Assembly (NCBI GenBank): GCA_041739275.1
Contig: JBGSOF010000052.1
Coordinates: forward strand, 1-64,000
Length of the DNA: 64,000 nucleotides
Reading direction: 5' to 3'
DNA from: WGMI01 sp041739275
GTDB taxonomy: Bacteria > Bacteroidota > Bacteroidia > Flavobacteriales > Schleiferiaceae
Shown one piece after another: positions 42,126 through 51,483 of this stretch. The translations under genes were made by a program, and so were the position numbers. The notes under the pieces were generated by a model. That model was not told where the DNA came from and made no database searches. It saw nothing but the letters and a program-made list of their open reading frames with translations. Within the stretch, counting starts at the first letter, position 1. Each line of letters opens with the position of its first letter.

Positions 42126-42830
42126 ATGAAGCTTTTTGTTGTCCCGACACCTGTCGGAAATAGGGAAGATATCACCTTGAGGGCATTGCGCATTCTGAAG
42201 GAGGTCGGAGCCGTCGTGGCCGAAGACACCCGAAATACGGGTCTGCTGCTGAGGCATTACGGCATCTCCACCGGTATGCGAAGGTATCATATGCACAACG
42301 AGCACAAGGTGGTCGACGATCTCGTATCTGAGATTGAAGGCGGCACCTCCATGGCCTTGGTCACAGACGCGGGAACCCCGGGAATTTCCGATCCTGGCTT
42401 TTTGTTGATTCGCGGCTGCATTCGAAAGGGAATTCCCATTGAGTGCCTACCCGGTGCCACGGCTTTTGTTCCCGCCTTGGTGGGATCGGGCTTACCCTGC
42501 GATCGCTTTGCTTTTGAAGGATTTCTCCCCGTCAAAAAAGGGCGTAAAACCAAACTGCAGACCATCGCCGAAAGCGATCGGACCACCGTTTTCTACGAAG
42601 CTCCTCATCGACTTCTGCGCTTGCTTTCGGAACTCGAAGAGCTTTGCGAGCCCGATCGCCCGATTTGCGTCGCCCGTGAAATAAGCAAAATGCACGAAAA
42701 CTATCACAGAGGAACGGCCGCAGACCTTCTGACCTATTTTGAACTCAATCCCCCAAAGGGCGAGATCGCTGTGGTGCTGGGCGGACGAAATTCCACTCGG
42801 CCAAACCAAACAGACCCCGAAGGGTTATAG
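42126..42830 (+). CDS. rsmI: 16S rRNA (cytidine1402-2'-O)-methyltransferase
   Basis: 234 residues of the tetrapyrrole-methylase fold. VPTPVGNREDITLRALRIL, VAEDTRNTGLLLRHYGI, VTDAGTPGISDPG and YEAPHRLLRLL are the RsmI signatures that bind S-adenosylmethionine and rRNA. It ends at PKGEIAVVLGG plus a short tail, as in short Bacteroidota forms lacking the C-terminal extension. A near-match -7 box (CATCTTTG, 42113-42120) lies so close to the ATG that the transcript would be leaderless. Confidence 0.93.
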   Translation: MKLFVVPTPVGNREDITLRALRILKEVGAVVAEDTRNTGLLLRHYGISTGMRRYHMHNEHKVVDDLVSEIEGGTSMALVTDAGTPGISDPGFLLIRGCIRKGIPIECLPGATAFVPALVGSGLPCDRFAFEGFLPVKKGRKTKLQTIAESDRTTVFYEAPHRLLRLLSELEELCEPDRPICVAREISKMHENYHRGTAADLLTYFELNPPKGEIAVVLGGRNSTRPNQTDPEGL

Positions 42831-42852
42831 AGAGCCTAAGGGTTTTAAGAAT

Positions 42853-43962
42853 ATGGTACTCAAGCATTCGAGCTTTTTCTCAACTCCCGAAGGCTCGGTT
42901 TTTATCGGTGCAGGTCCATGCAGCGCCGAAAGTCCCGAACAACTCGAACAAACCGCCCAGGCTCTAGCAGCCACGGGCAAGGTCAAATTGATGCGCGCGG
43001 GCATTTGGAAACCGCGGACACGCCCGGGCAGTTTTGAAGGGTATGGAAACAAGGCGCTCAAGTGGTTGGCGGAAGCTGCCAAGAACAATGGCCTAGCTTC
43101 TTCTACCGAAGTGGCGACCGCAGAACATGTCGAAGAAGCCTTGCGGGCGGGCATAGACGTGTTGTGGCTCGGAGCTCGAACCACCGTGAATCCATTTTAC
43201 GTTCAAGAAATTGCGGAGGCCTTGAGAGGTGCAGATGTTCCCGTGATGGTGAAGAACCCCATGCACCCCGAACTCGGGCTCTGGATGGGCGCCATTGAGC
43301 GACTTGAACATGCAGGTATTCAGGAATTGGCCGCAGTGCACCGAGGTTTTTTCAGCACTTCTACCGGGGCATTGCGCAACGACCCCAAATGGGAATTGGC
43401 GGTATCGCTGAGAGAGCGCCTGCCGGACTTGCCTTTGCTTTGCGATCCGAGCCATATTTCGGGCAAGCGCTCTTGGGTGGCAGAGGTCGCTCAAACTGCA
43501 CTCGACCTGCGCTACGACGGCCTGTTGATCGAGGTACACCCCGACCCGGAGCACGCATTGAGCGATTCAGCGCAACAATGGCCACTGGCTGATTTTAGCC
43601 GGTTTATCGATTCGCTCGAGGTTCGAAACGACCAATCGACTTTAGATGCCTTGCCGGTTCAGCTGCAGGACATTCGGCGCGAAATCGACCGGCTCGACCG
43701 AGAAATCGTCGAACTCCTCGGAAAGCGGTTTTCACTGCTCGCTCCCATTGCGTCGATCAAAAAAGAAGAGGGATTGGCCCTTTTCCAGATTGAGCGTTGG
43801 CTCGAAATTCTAAAGACACGCAAAGATTGGGGAAAAGACGTACAGCTTTCGGGAGAGGTGCTTCAAGAAATCTTTGAAGCCATTCACAAACACGGGCTTT
43901 TGAGGCAGGTCGAGAATTGGCGGGCCGAGCAACTCGAACGCACTATTCGCCCAAAAGACTGA
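42853..43962 (+). CDS. DAHP synthase/chorismate mutase fusion
   Basis: 369 residues. Residues 1-265 form the type I-beta DAHP synthase domain (GPCSAESPEQ, KPRTRPGSFEGYG, VKNPMHPEL, CDPSHISGKRSWV). Residues about 275-365 are an AroQ-type chorismate mutase (IRREIDRLDREIVELLGKRFSLLAPIASIKKEEGLA). It joins the first shikimate-pathway step to the branch toward Phe/Tyr; the mutase part usually gives allosteric feedback. ATG 42853 lies 22 bases after rsmI. The 3' end overlaps the convergent agmatinase-like gene by 20 bases. Confidence 0.92.
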   Translation: MVLKHSSFFSTPEGSVFIGAGPCSAESPEQLEQTAQALAATGKVKLMRAGIWKPRTRPGSFEGYGNKALKWLAEAAKNNGLASSTEVATAEHVEEALRAGIDVLWLGARTTVNPFYVQEIAEALRGADVPVMVKNPMHPELGLWMGAIERLEHAGIQELAAVHRGFFSTSTGALRNDPKWELAVSLRERLPDLPLLCDPSHISGKRSWVAEVAQTALDLRYDGLLIEVHPDPEHALSDSAQQWPLADFSRFIDSLEVRNDQSTLDALPVQLQDIRREIDRLDREIVELLGKRFSLLAPIASIKKEEGLALFQIERWLEILKTRKDWGKDVQLSGEVLQEIFEAIHKHGLLRQVENWRAEQLERTIRPKD

Positions 43963-44971
43963 GATTGGCCAATCGGTAGAGCAAGCGCGCACCGACCATG
44001 GCATCCCAATCTTCGCCCGTTTGCGCAACCACCTCGTTGAGGTCGAACCCAATGATGCTCCTCCCGCTTTGAACCACACTTTCAAGTAGATAAAGCGCTT
44101 CGTCCCAGCGCAATCCACCGGGAACGGGCGTACCTGTTTTCGGGCAGAGCGAAGGTTCCAGACCATCGATGTCAAAGCTGATGTACACCTTGTTGGGAAG
44201 CGAGGCGACAATCTCGGCTGCGATTTCCGAAAAACGGCTTCCTTCGAACTGCCTGCGCTTTAAATCGCGATCAAAAAAGACGGCAATTCGATCGGCTTGA
44301 TGCGCGACAATATCGAGCTCTTCATCGCAATAGTCGCGAATTCCCACCTGAACGAGTTTCTCGATCTCATTTATTTTCAGCGCGTTGTACATAATGGAGG
44401 CATGAGAGAATTCAAAGCCCTCGTAGGCCTGCCTGAGGTCTAAGTGCGCGTCGATCTGCAGAATGCCGAAGTGTGAATGCCTTTCAGCCAGTGCCTTGAG
44501 CAAACCGAGTGGAGTGCTGTGATCGCCCCCGAGCAAACCAACTTGATGACCCTTTTCGAGGAGTTCAACGCACTGTTTTCGAACATTCTCGACCATGTTC
44601 GCACAGGCTTCGTTGACTTTTTTCAACTGCGTCCCTTCGGGCTTCTTCCTTGCCAGTCGTTCTAAGTGCTTGATCGCTTTTGCCCTCGTTTTGTCTGCCA
44701 AAGTCTCGATTTCGGCATTGGGCTCGGTCAAGGCAATGCCTTTTTTCCAACCGTCGGGGTTGGTCGCATCATACAAATCGACTTGCCACGAAGCTTCAAC
44801 GATCGCGCCTAAACTCCTCGCCGTGCCTTCTCGATAAGAAACCGTGGCTTCCCAGGGAACGGGCACGATCACCAACCGAGCCTCATCAACACTGAAAGGA
44901 AGGCCAAAGAGACCCTCGGACATAGCCATTCCACTGGGGTCGAAATCTGAAGGGAGTTCGGGGAGCTTCAT
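43943..44971 (-). CDS. Agmatinase/arginase family ureohydrolase
   Basis: 342 residues. The binuclear Mn site is visible: GGDHSTPLG, DAHLDLRQAYEG and SFDIDGLEPSLCPKTGTPVPGG. The N-terminus has PWEATVSYREGTARSLGAI, as in agmatinases. There is a longer than usual middle segment rich in Lys/Glu helices (about 85-130). Agmatine to putrescine plus urea is likely; formimidoylglutamate or guanidino acids are alternatives. ATG 44971 is chosen over TTG 44992. It is 30 bases after the lamin-tail gene. Confidence 0.85.
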   Translation of the reverse strand: MKLPELPSDFDPSGMAMSEGLFGLPFSVDEARLVIVPVPWEATVSYREGTARSLGAIVEASWQVDLYDATNPDGWKKGIALTEPNAEIETLADKTRAKAIKHLERLARKKPEGTQLKKVNEACANMVENVRKQCVELLEKGHQVGLLGGDHSTPLGLLKALAERHSHFGILQIDAHLDLRQAYEGFEFSHASIMYNALKINEIEKLVQVGIRDYCDEELDIVAHQADRIAVFFDRDLKRRQFEGSRFSEIAAEIVASLPNKVYISFDIDGLEPSLCPKTGTPVPGGLRWDEALYLLESVVQSGRSIIGFDLNEVVAQTGEDWDAMVGARLLYRLANLSLLGE

Positions 44972-45001
44972 CGAGATCGAAGATTTGCCCAAAGAAAGAA
45001 C

Positions 45002-47560
45002 TCAAGGCATCAAACCAAACGAAAACCACCAAACTTTCGACGATTCCAAAGAACTCCTCGCGTTTACTCGAAGCAAATACAAACCCGGCGGTGCAAGTGT
45101 TCCCGATTCCATGCGCCCGTCCCAAACCATGAGATCGCTCCCCGAACTCAATCGTTTTTGGTCAATGCGGGCGATTGAATTGCCGTCGGGTCCAAACACC
45201 TCCCATTCTAATTCGTAAAGCTGAGCGTCGAGTGCAACATGAATGATGAGTTCGTCGCGATACCCGTCAGAATTGGGACTGAGATTGGGCGCGAAGAGCT
45301 GAACGCCCGCAAACGCCTCTTTTCGATAGGGGTTCCAGACACCGGGACTCACAAAATCGCAATTCGAACGAGACGATGCCCAATGGTCGGCTGTGTGTGC
45401 CTCGGGCGAAGTCGATACGCGCTCGAGCGAAACTCCACGGGTCTCCTCGAGCCTGAAAAAGTGAAAATCATCCAAATAACTTACTCGATCGATATACTCC
45501 AGAGATTCATCGACCAAACCAAATGAGCCCGATTCATTATCGAGCGAAGGCAATGCGTATTCTCTAAAACGACTTTCGTCTCGGCACGAAGACTTGGCCG
45601 AGCCCCTTGGATGGCCTATTCCAAAGACCAATGAGCTGGAAGGAGGCCAGATTTCTGAGCCAAACGGAGCATGCACTTCAAGCGGCATTAAATCGATTAA
45701 ATCGAGCTCCACCAATCGCAAATCGGCTGGGTCGAGAATTTTGTCGCTGATATTCCAGAGTTCAACGTACTCGCTTTGGTCCTCTGACGGTTCAAAATGG
45801 AGTTCACTTACGAGTACATCCCCTCGTTGAGGTCGTTCAGAAAGACCGAAGACAAGGGGTTCGAACGAATGGGTCTGACCGGTACAATCCATCAAATCTG
45901 ATTCGCATTCGAGGGTATACTTCACTTCAGGGAGCATCGGCAAAGCAAAGGAGAGCACAGCCCTTGAGTGCATTTCGTTCCAGCGCACATCAAACGAACC
46001 GGGGTCGGGAGTGATTTCAAAGACAGGCAGAGCTTGATTTTTCAATCCAAGCCCCTTGGAAAAATGGATTTCCAGCTCGCCCATATCGCTCCACTTCCAG
46101 AGCAGGGCCCGCATCTGATCATTGGTCAGGCCTGAGATTCCAGCCTTGTTCTGCGCTCCCGGACTGCCTCCGGGCAAGGCAGGCGCGCTTTGCCAATTGC
46201 CGTCCTGCTCGCAAAGTGCCTTGGGATCGATTCGTTCTAAGCTAATTCCGCCTTCTTTCGCATCTGAAGTCTGATGCCAGTCTGGAATGTACTCTACGAG
46301 GTCGATCAATTCGCCTTGAGGGTTTCTCAGCTCAATTCGAGTGCCGCTGTTTGGCAGAAAGGGTTCTGAGGTTTCGATCTCAAAAACCTCAGTGCTCCAA
46401 GAAATCGATTGATCCTTTGCGACAAGTACTGCATGCTCCCCGGGCAAGAGAAAGAGATCGGGCAGTTCGATTTCGCCTTCTCCAATCGTCAAACTCCAAG
46501 ATTGAGTGGATTGAGCTTTGAGCGCAGGATTGAATATTTCTAGGTATTCGCTGTTGGGAAGCCCGCGCACAGGTTCCGGATCGGCATGTATTTCGTTAAT
46601 CACGAGCGCTCCGGGTTCGGGAACACCCCAACTGAAACTCCGGGCTTGCGGAAGAGCGACATTTCCCGAAATGTCTGAGAGATTCGAGCACGTCAATTGA
46701 TCGGACGATCCGTATTCCAATGGTTCGGACAAATAGAGTAAAACCGAACGCCCGTCGGGCTTGGCCAGTGCGAGCGAAACGGTTCGATCCGCGTCGGCAA
46801 GCGCGTAGTTGGACGGTTCCTCGAGGCCGGTTTCTTCTATTTCTTCGTCGAAGAAGAGCTCGACCTTAAAACTGTCTATTGCTTGCACGCTCAGTAATTC
46901 AGGCGGGGCTTCGTCTGAACAGCCCGAGCCGATGGCCGAAATTGAATCGACGTGAAAGGCCTTGGAACGCGTCGAGGTGTAAATGCACGACCAAATAAAG
47001 TAGCTCGGCTCTTTGGTGGTACTTGACAGAGTGCCCAAACCGAGCGATACAAACGCAGCCGTTGAGCCGGTGTCGACCTCGAGTTCTGCCGTAGCATTCG
47101 AATCGGTGCGCAAAATGATCTTAACGAGATTGTTGTCCTTGTCCAGGAACGCAGCCGGAGATTCGATCACGAGGCGATCGACTGTCGCCGCGCGCTCGAA
47201 GAGGCTTATTCGATCTTCCGCACTTCCCCCGATGCGCAACCAAAGCCCGTTCTGCGCAGAGTCGGGATGTTCGGCATCTGACCAAAGGAATACTTTTGCA
47301 TAATTGGCTGAAGAAGGATTGAAGTCGAGTCTCAGGTCGACTCTCCATTCTGCGGCGCATTGAACTCCACTGGTTCTGTACACGTATGTGCGAGATGAAA
47401 GCGAGGGTGCGTCTAGGCTTAAGGCAGAAGATTTGACAATGTACTTGGCCGTGTCCCCATTCCAATCCGTCAACCGTTCCACGTCCGAATCAAAGCCCGC
47501 TGACCACTGAGTCTGAGCGGCCGCCGTCGTTGCGCACAAGAACACACCCCATGCTTTCAT
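45002..47560 (-). CDS. Secreted lamin-tail domain protein with C-terminal sorting-like domain
   Basis: 852 residues. A signal peptide (MKAWGVFLCATTAAAQ) opens it. A jelly-roll-like region (about 20-190) follows, then a fibronectin/Big-like domain (PPELLSVQAIDSFKVELFFDEEIE) and two lamin-tail domains (LVINEIHADPEPVRGLPNSEYLEIFNP and VLVSELHFEPSEDQSEYVELWNI). The end (LSPNSDGYRDELIIHV...WEVFGPDGNSIARI...LAPPGLYLLRVNA) resembles the FlgD-like/type B C-terminal domain used by type IX secretion. Probably a cell-surface protein of unknown function. ATG 47560 is the obvious start; 108 upstream codons run back through asd. Confidence 0.84.
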   Translation of the reverse strand: MKAWGVFLCATTAAAQTQWSAGFDSDVERLTDWNGDTAKYIVKSSALSLDAPSLSSRTYVYRTSGVQCAAEWRVDLRLDFNPSSANYAKVFLWSDAEHPDSAQNGLWLRIGGSAEDRISLFERAATVDRLVIESPAAFLDKDNNLVKIILRTDSNATAELEVDTGSTAAFVSLGLGTLSSTTKEPSYFIWSCIYTSTRSKAFHVDSISAIGSGCSDEAPPELLSVQAIDSFKVELFFDEEIEETGLEEPSNYALADADRTVSLALAKPDGRSVLLYLSEPLEYGSSDQLTCSNLSDISGNVALPQARSFSWGVPEPGALVINEIHADPEPVRGLPNSEYLEIFNPALKAQSTQSWSLTIGEGEIELPDLFLLPGEHAVLVAKDQSISWSTEVFEIETSEPFLPNSGTRIELRNPQGELIDLVEYIPDWHQTSDAKEGGISLERIDPKALCEQDGNWQSAPALPGGSPGAQNKAGISGLTNDQMRALLWKWSDMGELEIHFSKGLGLKNQALPVFEITPDPGSFDVRWNEMHSRAVLSFALPMLPEVKYTLECESDLMDCTGQTHSFEPLVFGLSERPQRGDVLVSELHFEPSEDQSEYVELWNISDKILDPADLRLVELDLIDLMPLEVHAPFGSEIWPPSSSLVFGIGHPRGSAKSSCRDESRFREYALPSLDNESGSFGLVDESLEYIDRVSYLDDFHFFRLEETRGVSLERVSTSPEAHTADHWASSRSNCDFVSPGVWNPYRKEAFAGVQLFAPNLSPNSDGYRDELIIHVALDAQLYELEWEVFGPDGNSIARIDQKRLSSGSDLMVWDGRMESGTLAPPGLYLLRVNARSSLESSKVWWFSFGLMP

Positions 47561-47564
47561 AACG

Positions 47565-47594
47565 CAAATGTAATACAAAAATGACAGCAAGCAA
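47565..47594 (-). promoter_or_regulatory. Promoter TTG-N19-TACATTTG inside the asd start region
   Basis: On the minus strand TTG (47594-47592), exactly 19 bases, then TACATTTG (47572-47565). The -33 part lies within the first codons of asd. The ATG of the lamin-tail gene is only four bases past the box, so its message should be leaderless. Confidence 0.62.
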
Positions 47595-48588
47595 GTACAA
47601 TTACAAATTAGCCATCGTTGGTGCCACGGGCTTGGTCGGCACAACCATGCTCCGCGTTCTCGGAGAACGAGGCCATCGTCCCGAACTCTTTCTTGCGGCC
47701 TCGGAGCGCTCGATCGGCCGTTCACTGAAGTTTCAAGACCGCGCGTTTGATATCCTAAGCATTGAAAAAGCGCTTGAATCCAAGCCCGATTTCGCCTTGT
47801 TTTCGGCGGGAGGAACCCTCTCAGAGCTTTGGGCGCCTCGATTTGCAGAAAGCGGCTGTGTCGTGATTGACAATAGCTCGGCATGGAGAATGAAGCCTGA
47901 GGTTAAACTCATTGTTCCCGAAGTGAATGGCTCTATGCTCAATGCCTCGGATCTCATCATCGCCAACCCAAATTGCTCTACCATCCAATTGGTGATGATC
48001 CTCGAGCCGCTGAGGCGCGTTTTTGGGATCGGCAAGGTGGTCGTCTCGACCTATCAAAGTATTACGGGAACGGGCCAAAAGGCTGTCGAGCAAATGGATG
48101 CAGAGCGCTCGGGCTCTGAGGTTGACGCCGTTTATCCCTATCGAATCGACCGGAATTTGATCCCACAGTGCGATCTCTTTCTCGACAACGGATACACCAA
48201 AGAAGAGATGAAACTGACTCTTGAAACAGTGAAAATTTTAGGCGACGCGAATGTTCAAGTCACCGCGACGGCCGTTCGAGTTCCCGTAACCGGCGGACAC
48301 TCCGAAAGTGTTTCGATCGAGCTGGGACGCGATTTTGACCTACGCGAAGTGCGTCAAGTCCTCGAAGGCTTTCCGGGTGTCTGCGTCTTAGACTCTCCCG
48401 AACTCCAGGAGTACCCCATGCCGCTTTTGGCCGAAGGCAAAGACGAAGTTTTTGTAGGGCGTATGCGCAAAGATTTGCATTCGAGCAGAGGCCTGAATTT
48501 GTTCATTACTGCAGACAATCTGCGCAAAGGCGCAGCGACAAATGCGGTTCAGATCCTCGAAGTGATGCTCGGTTTAAAATCGAACTGA
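47581..48588 (+). CDS. asd: Aspartate-semialdehyde dehydrogenase
   Basis: 335 residues. GATGLVGTTMLRVL binds NADP, ANPNCSTIQLVMIL holds the catalytic Cys, and VPVTGGHSESVSIEL the catalytic His. It reduces aspartyl phosphate to the semialdehyde for Lys/diaminopimelate, Thr and Met synthesis. Only 20 bases separate its ATG from the divergent lamin-tail gene. Its own promoter is not evident in that gap and may lie within the neighbour. Confidence 0.95.
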   Translation: MTASKYNYKLAIVGATGLVGTTMLRVLGERGHRPELFLAASERSIGRSLKFQDRAFDILSIEKALESKPDFALFSAGGTLSELWAPRFAESGCVVIDNSSAWRMKPEVKLIVPEVNGSMLNASDLIIANPNCSTIQLVMILEPLRRVFGIGKVVVSTYQSITGTGQKAVEQMDAERSGSEVDAVYPYRIDRNLIPQCDLFLDNGYTKEEMKLTLETVKILGDANVQVTATAVRVPVTGGHSESVSIELGRDFDLREVRQVLEGFPGVCVLDSPELQEYPMPLLAEGKDEVFVGRMRKDLHSSRGLNLFITADNLRKGAATNAVQILEVMLGLKSN

Positions 48589-48642
48589 ACCGAGGTCGCC
48601 TCCCTGACGTTTAGAACTTGGTTAAGGTTCGAATTTTGAGTT

Positions 48643-49248
48643 ATGAAAAACATCCCAAGGCACATACAATCGATTTTTGTCGCCCTGCTCGCCTTTACTG
48701 CGCCTGCTTGTGCACAACAAAGCCCAAAGGCCGCCGAAGATCTAACACTTAAAAATGAATCGATGAACACTGCTCAAGCCGTTTATGCCACGGGTTGTTT
48801 TTGGGGTACCGAATATTACTTCAAAAGACAAGAGGGGGTGCTCAGCACAACGGTAGGATATATCGGTGGCGAAGTCCCCAACCCGAGCTATAAACAGGTT
48901 TGTACGGGAACTACAGGGCATTACGAAGCGACCCTGGTCGAGTACGACCCTTCGAAAGTCGATTATGAAACCCTCGCTCGACTGTTCTTTGAAACGCACG
49001 ATCCGAATCAACAAGACGGCCAAGGACCCGACATTGGGCCGCAGTATCGTTCGGCCATATTTTATTCGAATGATGCCGAAAAAGCCACAGCCGAGAAACT
49101 CATCGGGCTGCTCAGAGCAAAGGGCAACGACGTGGCGACGGTACTCCTGCCCACCTCAAAATTTTGGGCTGCCGAAGACTATCATCAAGATTATTACGAC
49201 ACCAAAGGAGGCCGCCCCTATTGCCATAAATACACTCCGCGATTTTAG
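48643..49248 (+). CDS. msrA: Peptide-methionine (S)-S-oxide reductase, exported form
   Basis: 201 residues. YATGCFWGTEYYF contains the catalytic Cys in GCFWG, with TVGYIGGEVPNPSY, GHYEATLVEYDP, QYRSAIFY and YHQDYY as further MsrA signatures. It repairs oxidised methionine. A 25-residue leader (IFVALLAFTAPACAQQ) marks export: either a signal peptide or a weak lipobox at Cys 23. A second ATG at residue 41 could give a cytoplasmic form. A bidirectional terminator follows. Confidence 0.92.
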   Translation: MKNIPRHIQSIFVALLAFTAPACAQQSPKAAEDLTLKNESMNTAQAVYATGCFWGTEYYFKRQEGVLSTTVGYIGGEVPNPSYKQVCTGTTGHYEATLVEYDPSKVDYETLARLFFETHDPNQQDGQGPDIGPQYRSAIFYSNDAEKATAEKLIGLLRAKGNDVATVLLPTSKFWAAEDYHQDYYDTKGGRPYCHKYTPRF

Positions 49249-49343
49249 AATCAGCTTCACTGCCACTTCACAAAGAATGCACTCGTCGCATGGGCGACGG
49301 GCGCTTTTGAGAAATAGGCGAATTTTGAAGTTAATCGCAGAAA

Positions 49344-49373
49344 AAAACCGCCCTCTTTTCGGAAGGCGGTTTT
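49344..49373. terminator. Bidirectional terminator between msrA and the M16 genes
   Basis: AAAACCGCC / GGCGGTTTT with a 12-base centre. The hairpin has an A-run on the left and a T-run on the right, and lies between the convergent stops at 49248 and 49394, so it can stop polymerase from both sides. Confidence 0.72.
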
Positions 49374-49393
49374 CTATTTAAGAGATTGGCTGT

Positions 49394-51448
49394 CTACCGA
49401 TCGAAAACCTTGCGATCGACCCCTTTATTGACACTCGCTTTCGTGAGTTTCAGTTCGGCGTTCATCGGGCCCATGGGCACGGCAATCAACTCGGGCAAAA
49501 GAAGACCGTCGTACAGTTTGTAATCGAGATAATCGATATTCTGAACCATGTCTTTTCCGTCAGGGCCAGTTTCACTCATCTGAGTGCGCAGTTTGAGGCC
49601 GGTCGTTGCGTCGAAAAAGTCGACTTTGGTCTCTTCTCCGGTCTTGATTTCAACTAAATACGCCTTTTGACCGCGTACTTCTTGAATGCCGGTGAGCTTC
49701 AATTGGGCGGCGGTGTAATTCATTTCCGGAAGCCATTGGAGCTGATTTTTTAAGTCGTTGCGGTCGGCATCTTCAAGCGGAACAGCCTCTCCATTCTGAA
49801 GCATTCTGTATTCAGAACCCTTGCGAATCATTTCCACTTTGCCGAATGCCCCCAAATCTTGACTCTTGTAGGCTTTGTCGGGGAATACATAGGCGTCGGT
49901 CATCTTGATACTGAAGCCCTGAATGCTGGCTTCGCGTTCCAATTTAAGCTCCTTGTAGGCTCCCAATTTTTGACGTCCTCCGAGGGCCAGCAAATAGTCT
50001 TCGATCACTTTTTCGGCAGTCAAACCTTCCGGAAATTCGACCGGTGGATCGGTGGGTTTTCCTTCAAAATCGTAATACGACACAGGGCCGAATCGCTCGA
50101 GCTTTTTAGCGATATCGCGCGCCTTACCCACAGCGGTAATCTGGAGTCCGCTTCCCGTGGCATATTCCTTTGCAACGCGTTGAACGTCTGCAGCGGTAAT
50201 GGCTTCGAGTTTGATCAAATAGTTGTTGTAGTAGTCGGGCGCGAGGTTATAGCGCTTTACGTTGAGGGCAAAATTGGCTACGGTTGCGGGGTTTTCCAAC
50301 GAGCGACCGAAGGCCCCCTTGAGCGATTCCTTCGCCAAGCGCAGTTCGTCTTCAGAAACAGGCTCCTCCGAAATTTTGCGCAGTTCGATCATGATCTGCT
50401 CGATCGCGCTGTCGGTAACCTCGTTGCGCACCTCGGCCGTGGCGCTGAATTCGGCCCCGTATCGGTCGGCTCGAACATCGCTGTACGCACCGTACGTATA
50501 CGCTTTGTCTTCTCTGAGGTTCTGAAACAAACGCCCCGAGCTACCGCCCCCCAGAATTTGATTCATCACGCGAACCGCCATGTGGTCGTCAGTTTCTTCG
50601 GGAAGAGCGATGGCATGGGTAATGTTGATGTTGCTCTGCACAGAACTCTCGCGATTCACAATGTGCACGGTGTTTTGCTTGGCCCCCCCGGTGTACATGG
50701 GAAAAGGCTGTTCGACCACCGGGCCGCTCCAATTTCCGAAGTACTTTTCTACAAGCTTTTTGGCTTCCTTCTTCGAGATATCGCCTACAATCGCGAGATA
50801 GGTCTCGTTCGGGCTGGTGTTTCTGGCGTACAATGCCTTGATATCTTCGAGTTGAATGCGGTCGATCGACTCTGATGTCGTAATCTGGCCGTACGGGTGC
50901 TTTGAACCGAAGACCACACTGCGGCTCAATTTGTCTGAAATGGCCTGAGGGTCTTCTTGTTCGGCATCCAAACCACTCTTGGCCTGCTTGACGAGCTTCT
51001 CAAACGACTCGGGCGAGAACGCAGGCCGCAGCATCATGTCGGCCATGAGGGCGAGGATGGGCTCTTTCGATTTGCTCAGACCCGAAGCAGATGCTCCGTT
51101 GGCTGAAACATTGATTTGCGCGCCCAAAAAATCGATTTCTTCGTCGAGCTGCGCCTTGGTGCGCGTGGTCGTTCCTTCAGAGAGCATGCCTCCGAGCAGT
51201 TCGTCTAAACCAGCTTTGTCGCCCAAATCGTAGGGCTTGCGATTCATCACCAATCGGTAGTTGACCCTTGGCAATTTCTTGTTGGTTACGACGATGACTT
51301 TTAAGCCATTGTCGAGTTCAAATTCCTCGGCTTTGCCAATTTTGAGCGGCTTTTCTTTTTGGGCCGACGGCTGAACACTTCGGTCGACCTGGGCGCTGAG
51401 GCCAAGGCTAAAGAGGGCGAGCGCAAGGCTCGCGAAAAAGTTCTTCAT
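49394..51448 (-). CDS. M16 family peptidase, non-catalytic subunit
   Basis: 684 residues with a signal peptide (MKNFFASLALALFSLGLSAQ). M16 structure is clear (FELDNGLKVIVVTNKKLPRVNYRLVMNRKP...AQINVSANGASASGLSK). However, where HxxEH should be the sequence reads DELLGGML, so zinc cannot bind. The C-terminal 200 residues are an outer-membrane lipoprotein-sorting-like beta domain (YDFEGKPTDPP...GQKAYLVEIKTGEETKVDFFDATTGL). With the gene just upstream it forms the usual active/inactive M16 pair of the periplasm. An alternative start at 51484 overlaps the partner's stop. Confidence 0.87.
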   Translation of the reverse strand: MKNFFASLALALFSLGLSAQVDRSVQPSAQKEKPLKIGKAEEFELDNGLKVIVVTNKKLPRVNYRLVMNRKPYDLGDKAGLDELLGGMLSEGTTTRTKAQLDEEIDFLGAQINVSANGASASGLSKSKEPILALMADMMLRPAFSPESFEKLVKQAKSGLDAEQEDPQAISDKLSRSVVFGSKHPYGQITTSESIDRIQLEDIKALYARNTSPNETYLAIVGDISKKEAKKLVEKYFGNWSGPVVEQPFPMYTGGAKQNTVHIVNRESSVQSNINITHAIALPEETDDHMAVRVMNQILGGGSSGRLFQNLREDKAYTYGAYSDVRADRYGAEFSATAEVRNEVTDSAIEQIMIELRKISEEPVSEDELRLAKESLKGAFGRSLENPATVANFALNVKRYNLAPDYYNNYLIKLEAITAADVQRVAKEYATGSGLQITAVGKARDIAKKLERFGPVSYYDFEGKPTDPPVEFPEGLTAEKVIEDYLLALGGRQKLGAYKELKLEREASIQGFSIKMTDAYVFPDKAYKSQDLGAFGKVEMIRKGSEYRMLQNGEAVPLEDADRNDLKNQLQWLPEMNYTAAQLKLTGIQEVRGQKAYLVEIKTGEETKVDFFDATTGLKLRTQMSETGPDGKDMVQNIDYLDYKLYDGLLLPELIAVPMGPMNAELKLTKASVNKGVDRKVFDR

Positions 51449-51483
51449 GATTTGGATTCGATCGTTTTTGATTCGCTTTACCA

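Noticed and set aside
49859..50875. A 338-codon open frame on the plus strand opposite the M16 gene
   Set aside because: It mirrors the codon pattern of the well-supported minus-strand peptidase and has no recognisable domain. The long antisense frames at 13719-14678, 15208-16347, 3451-4203 and 58225-59292 were dropped for the same reason.
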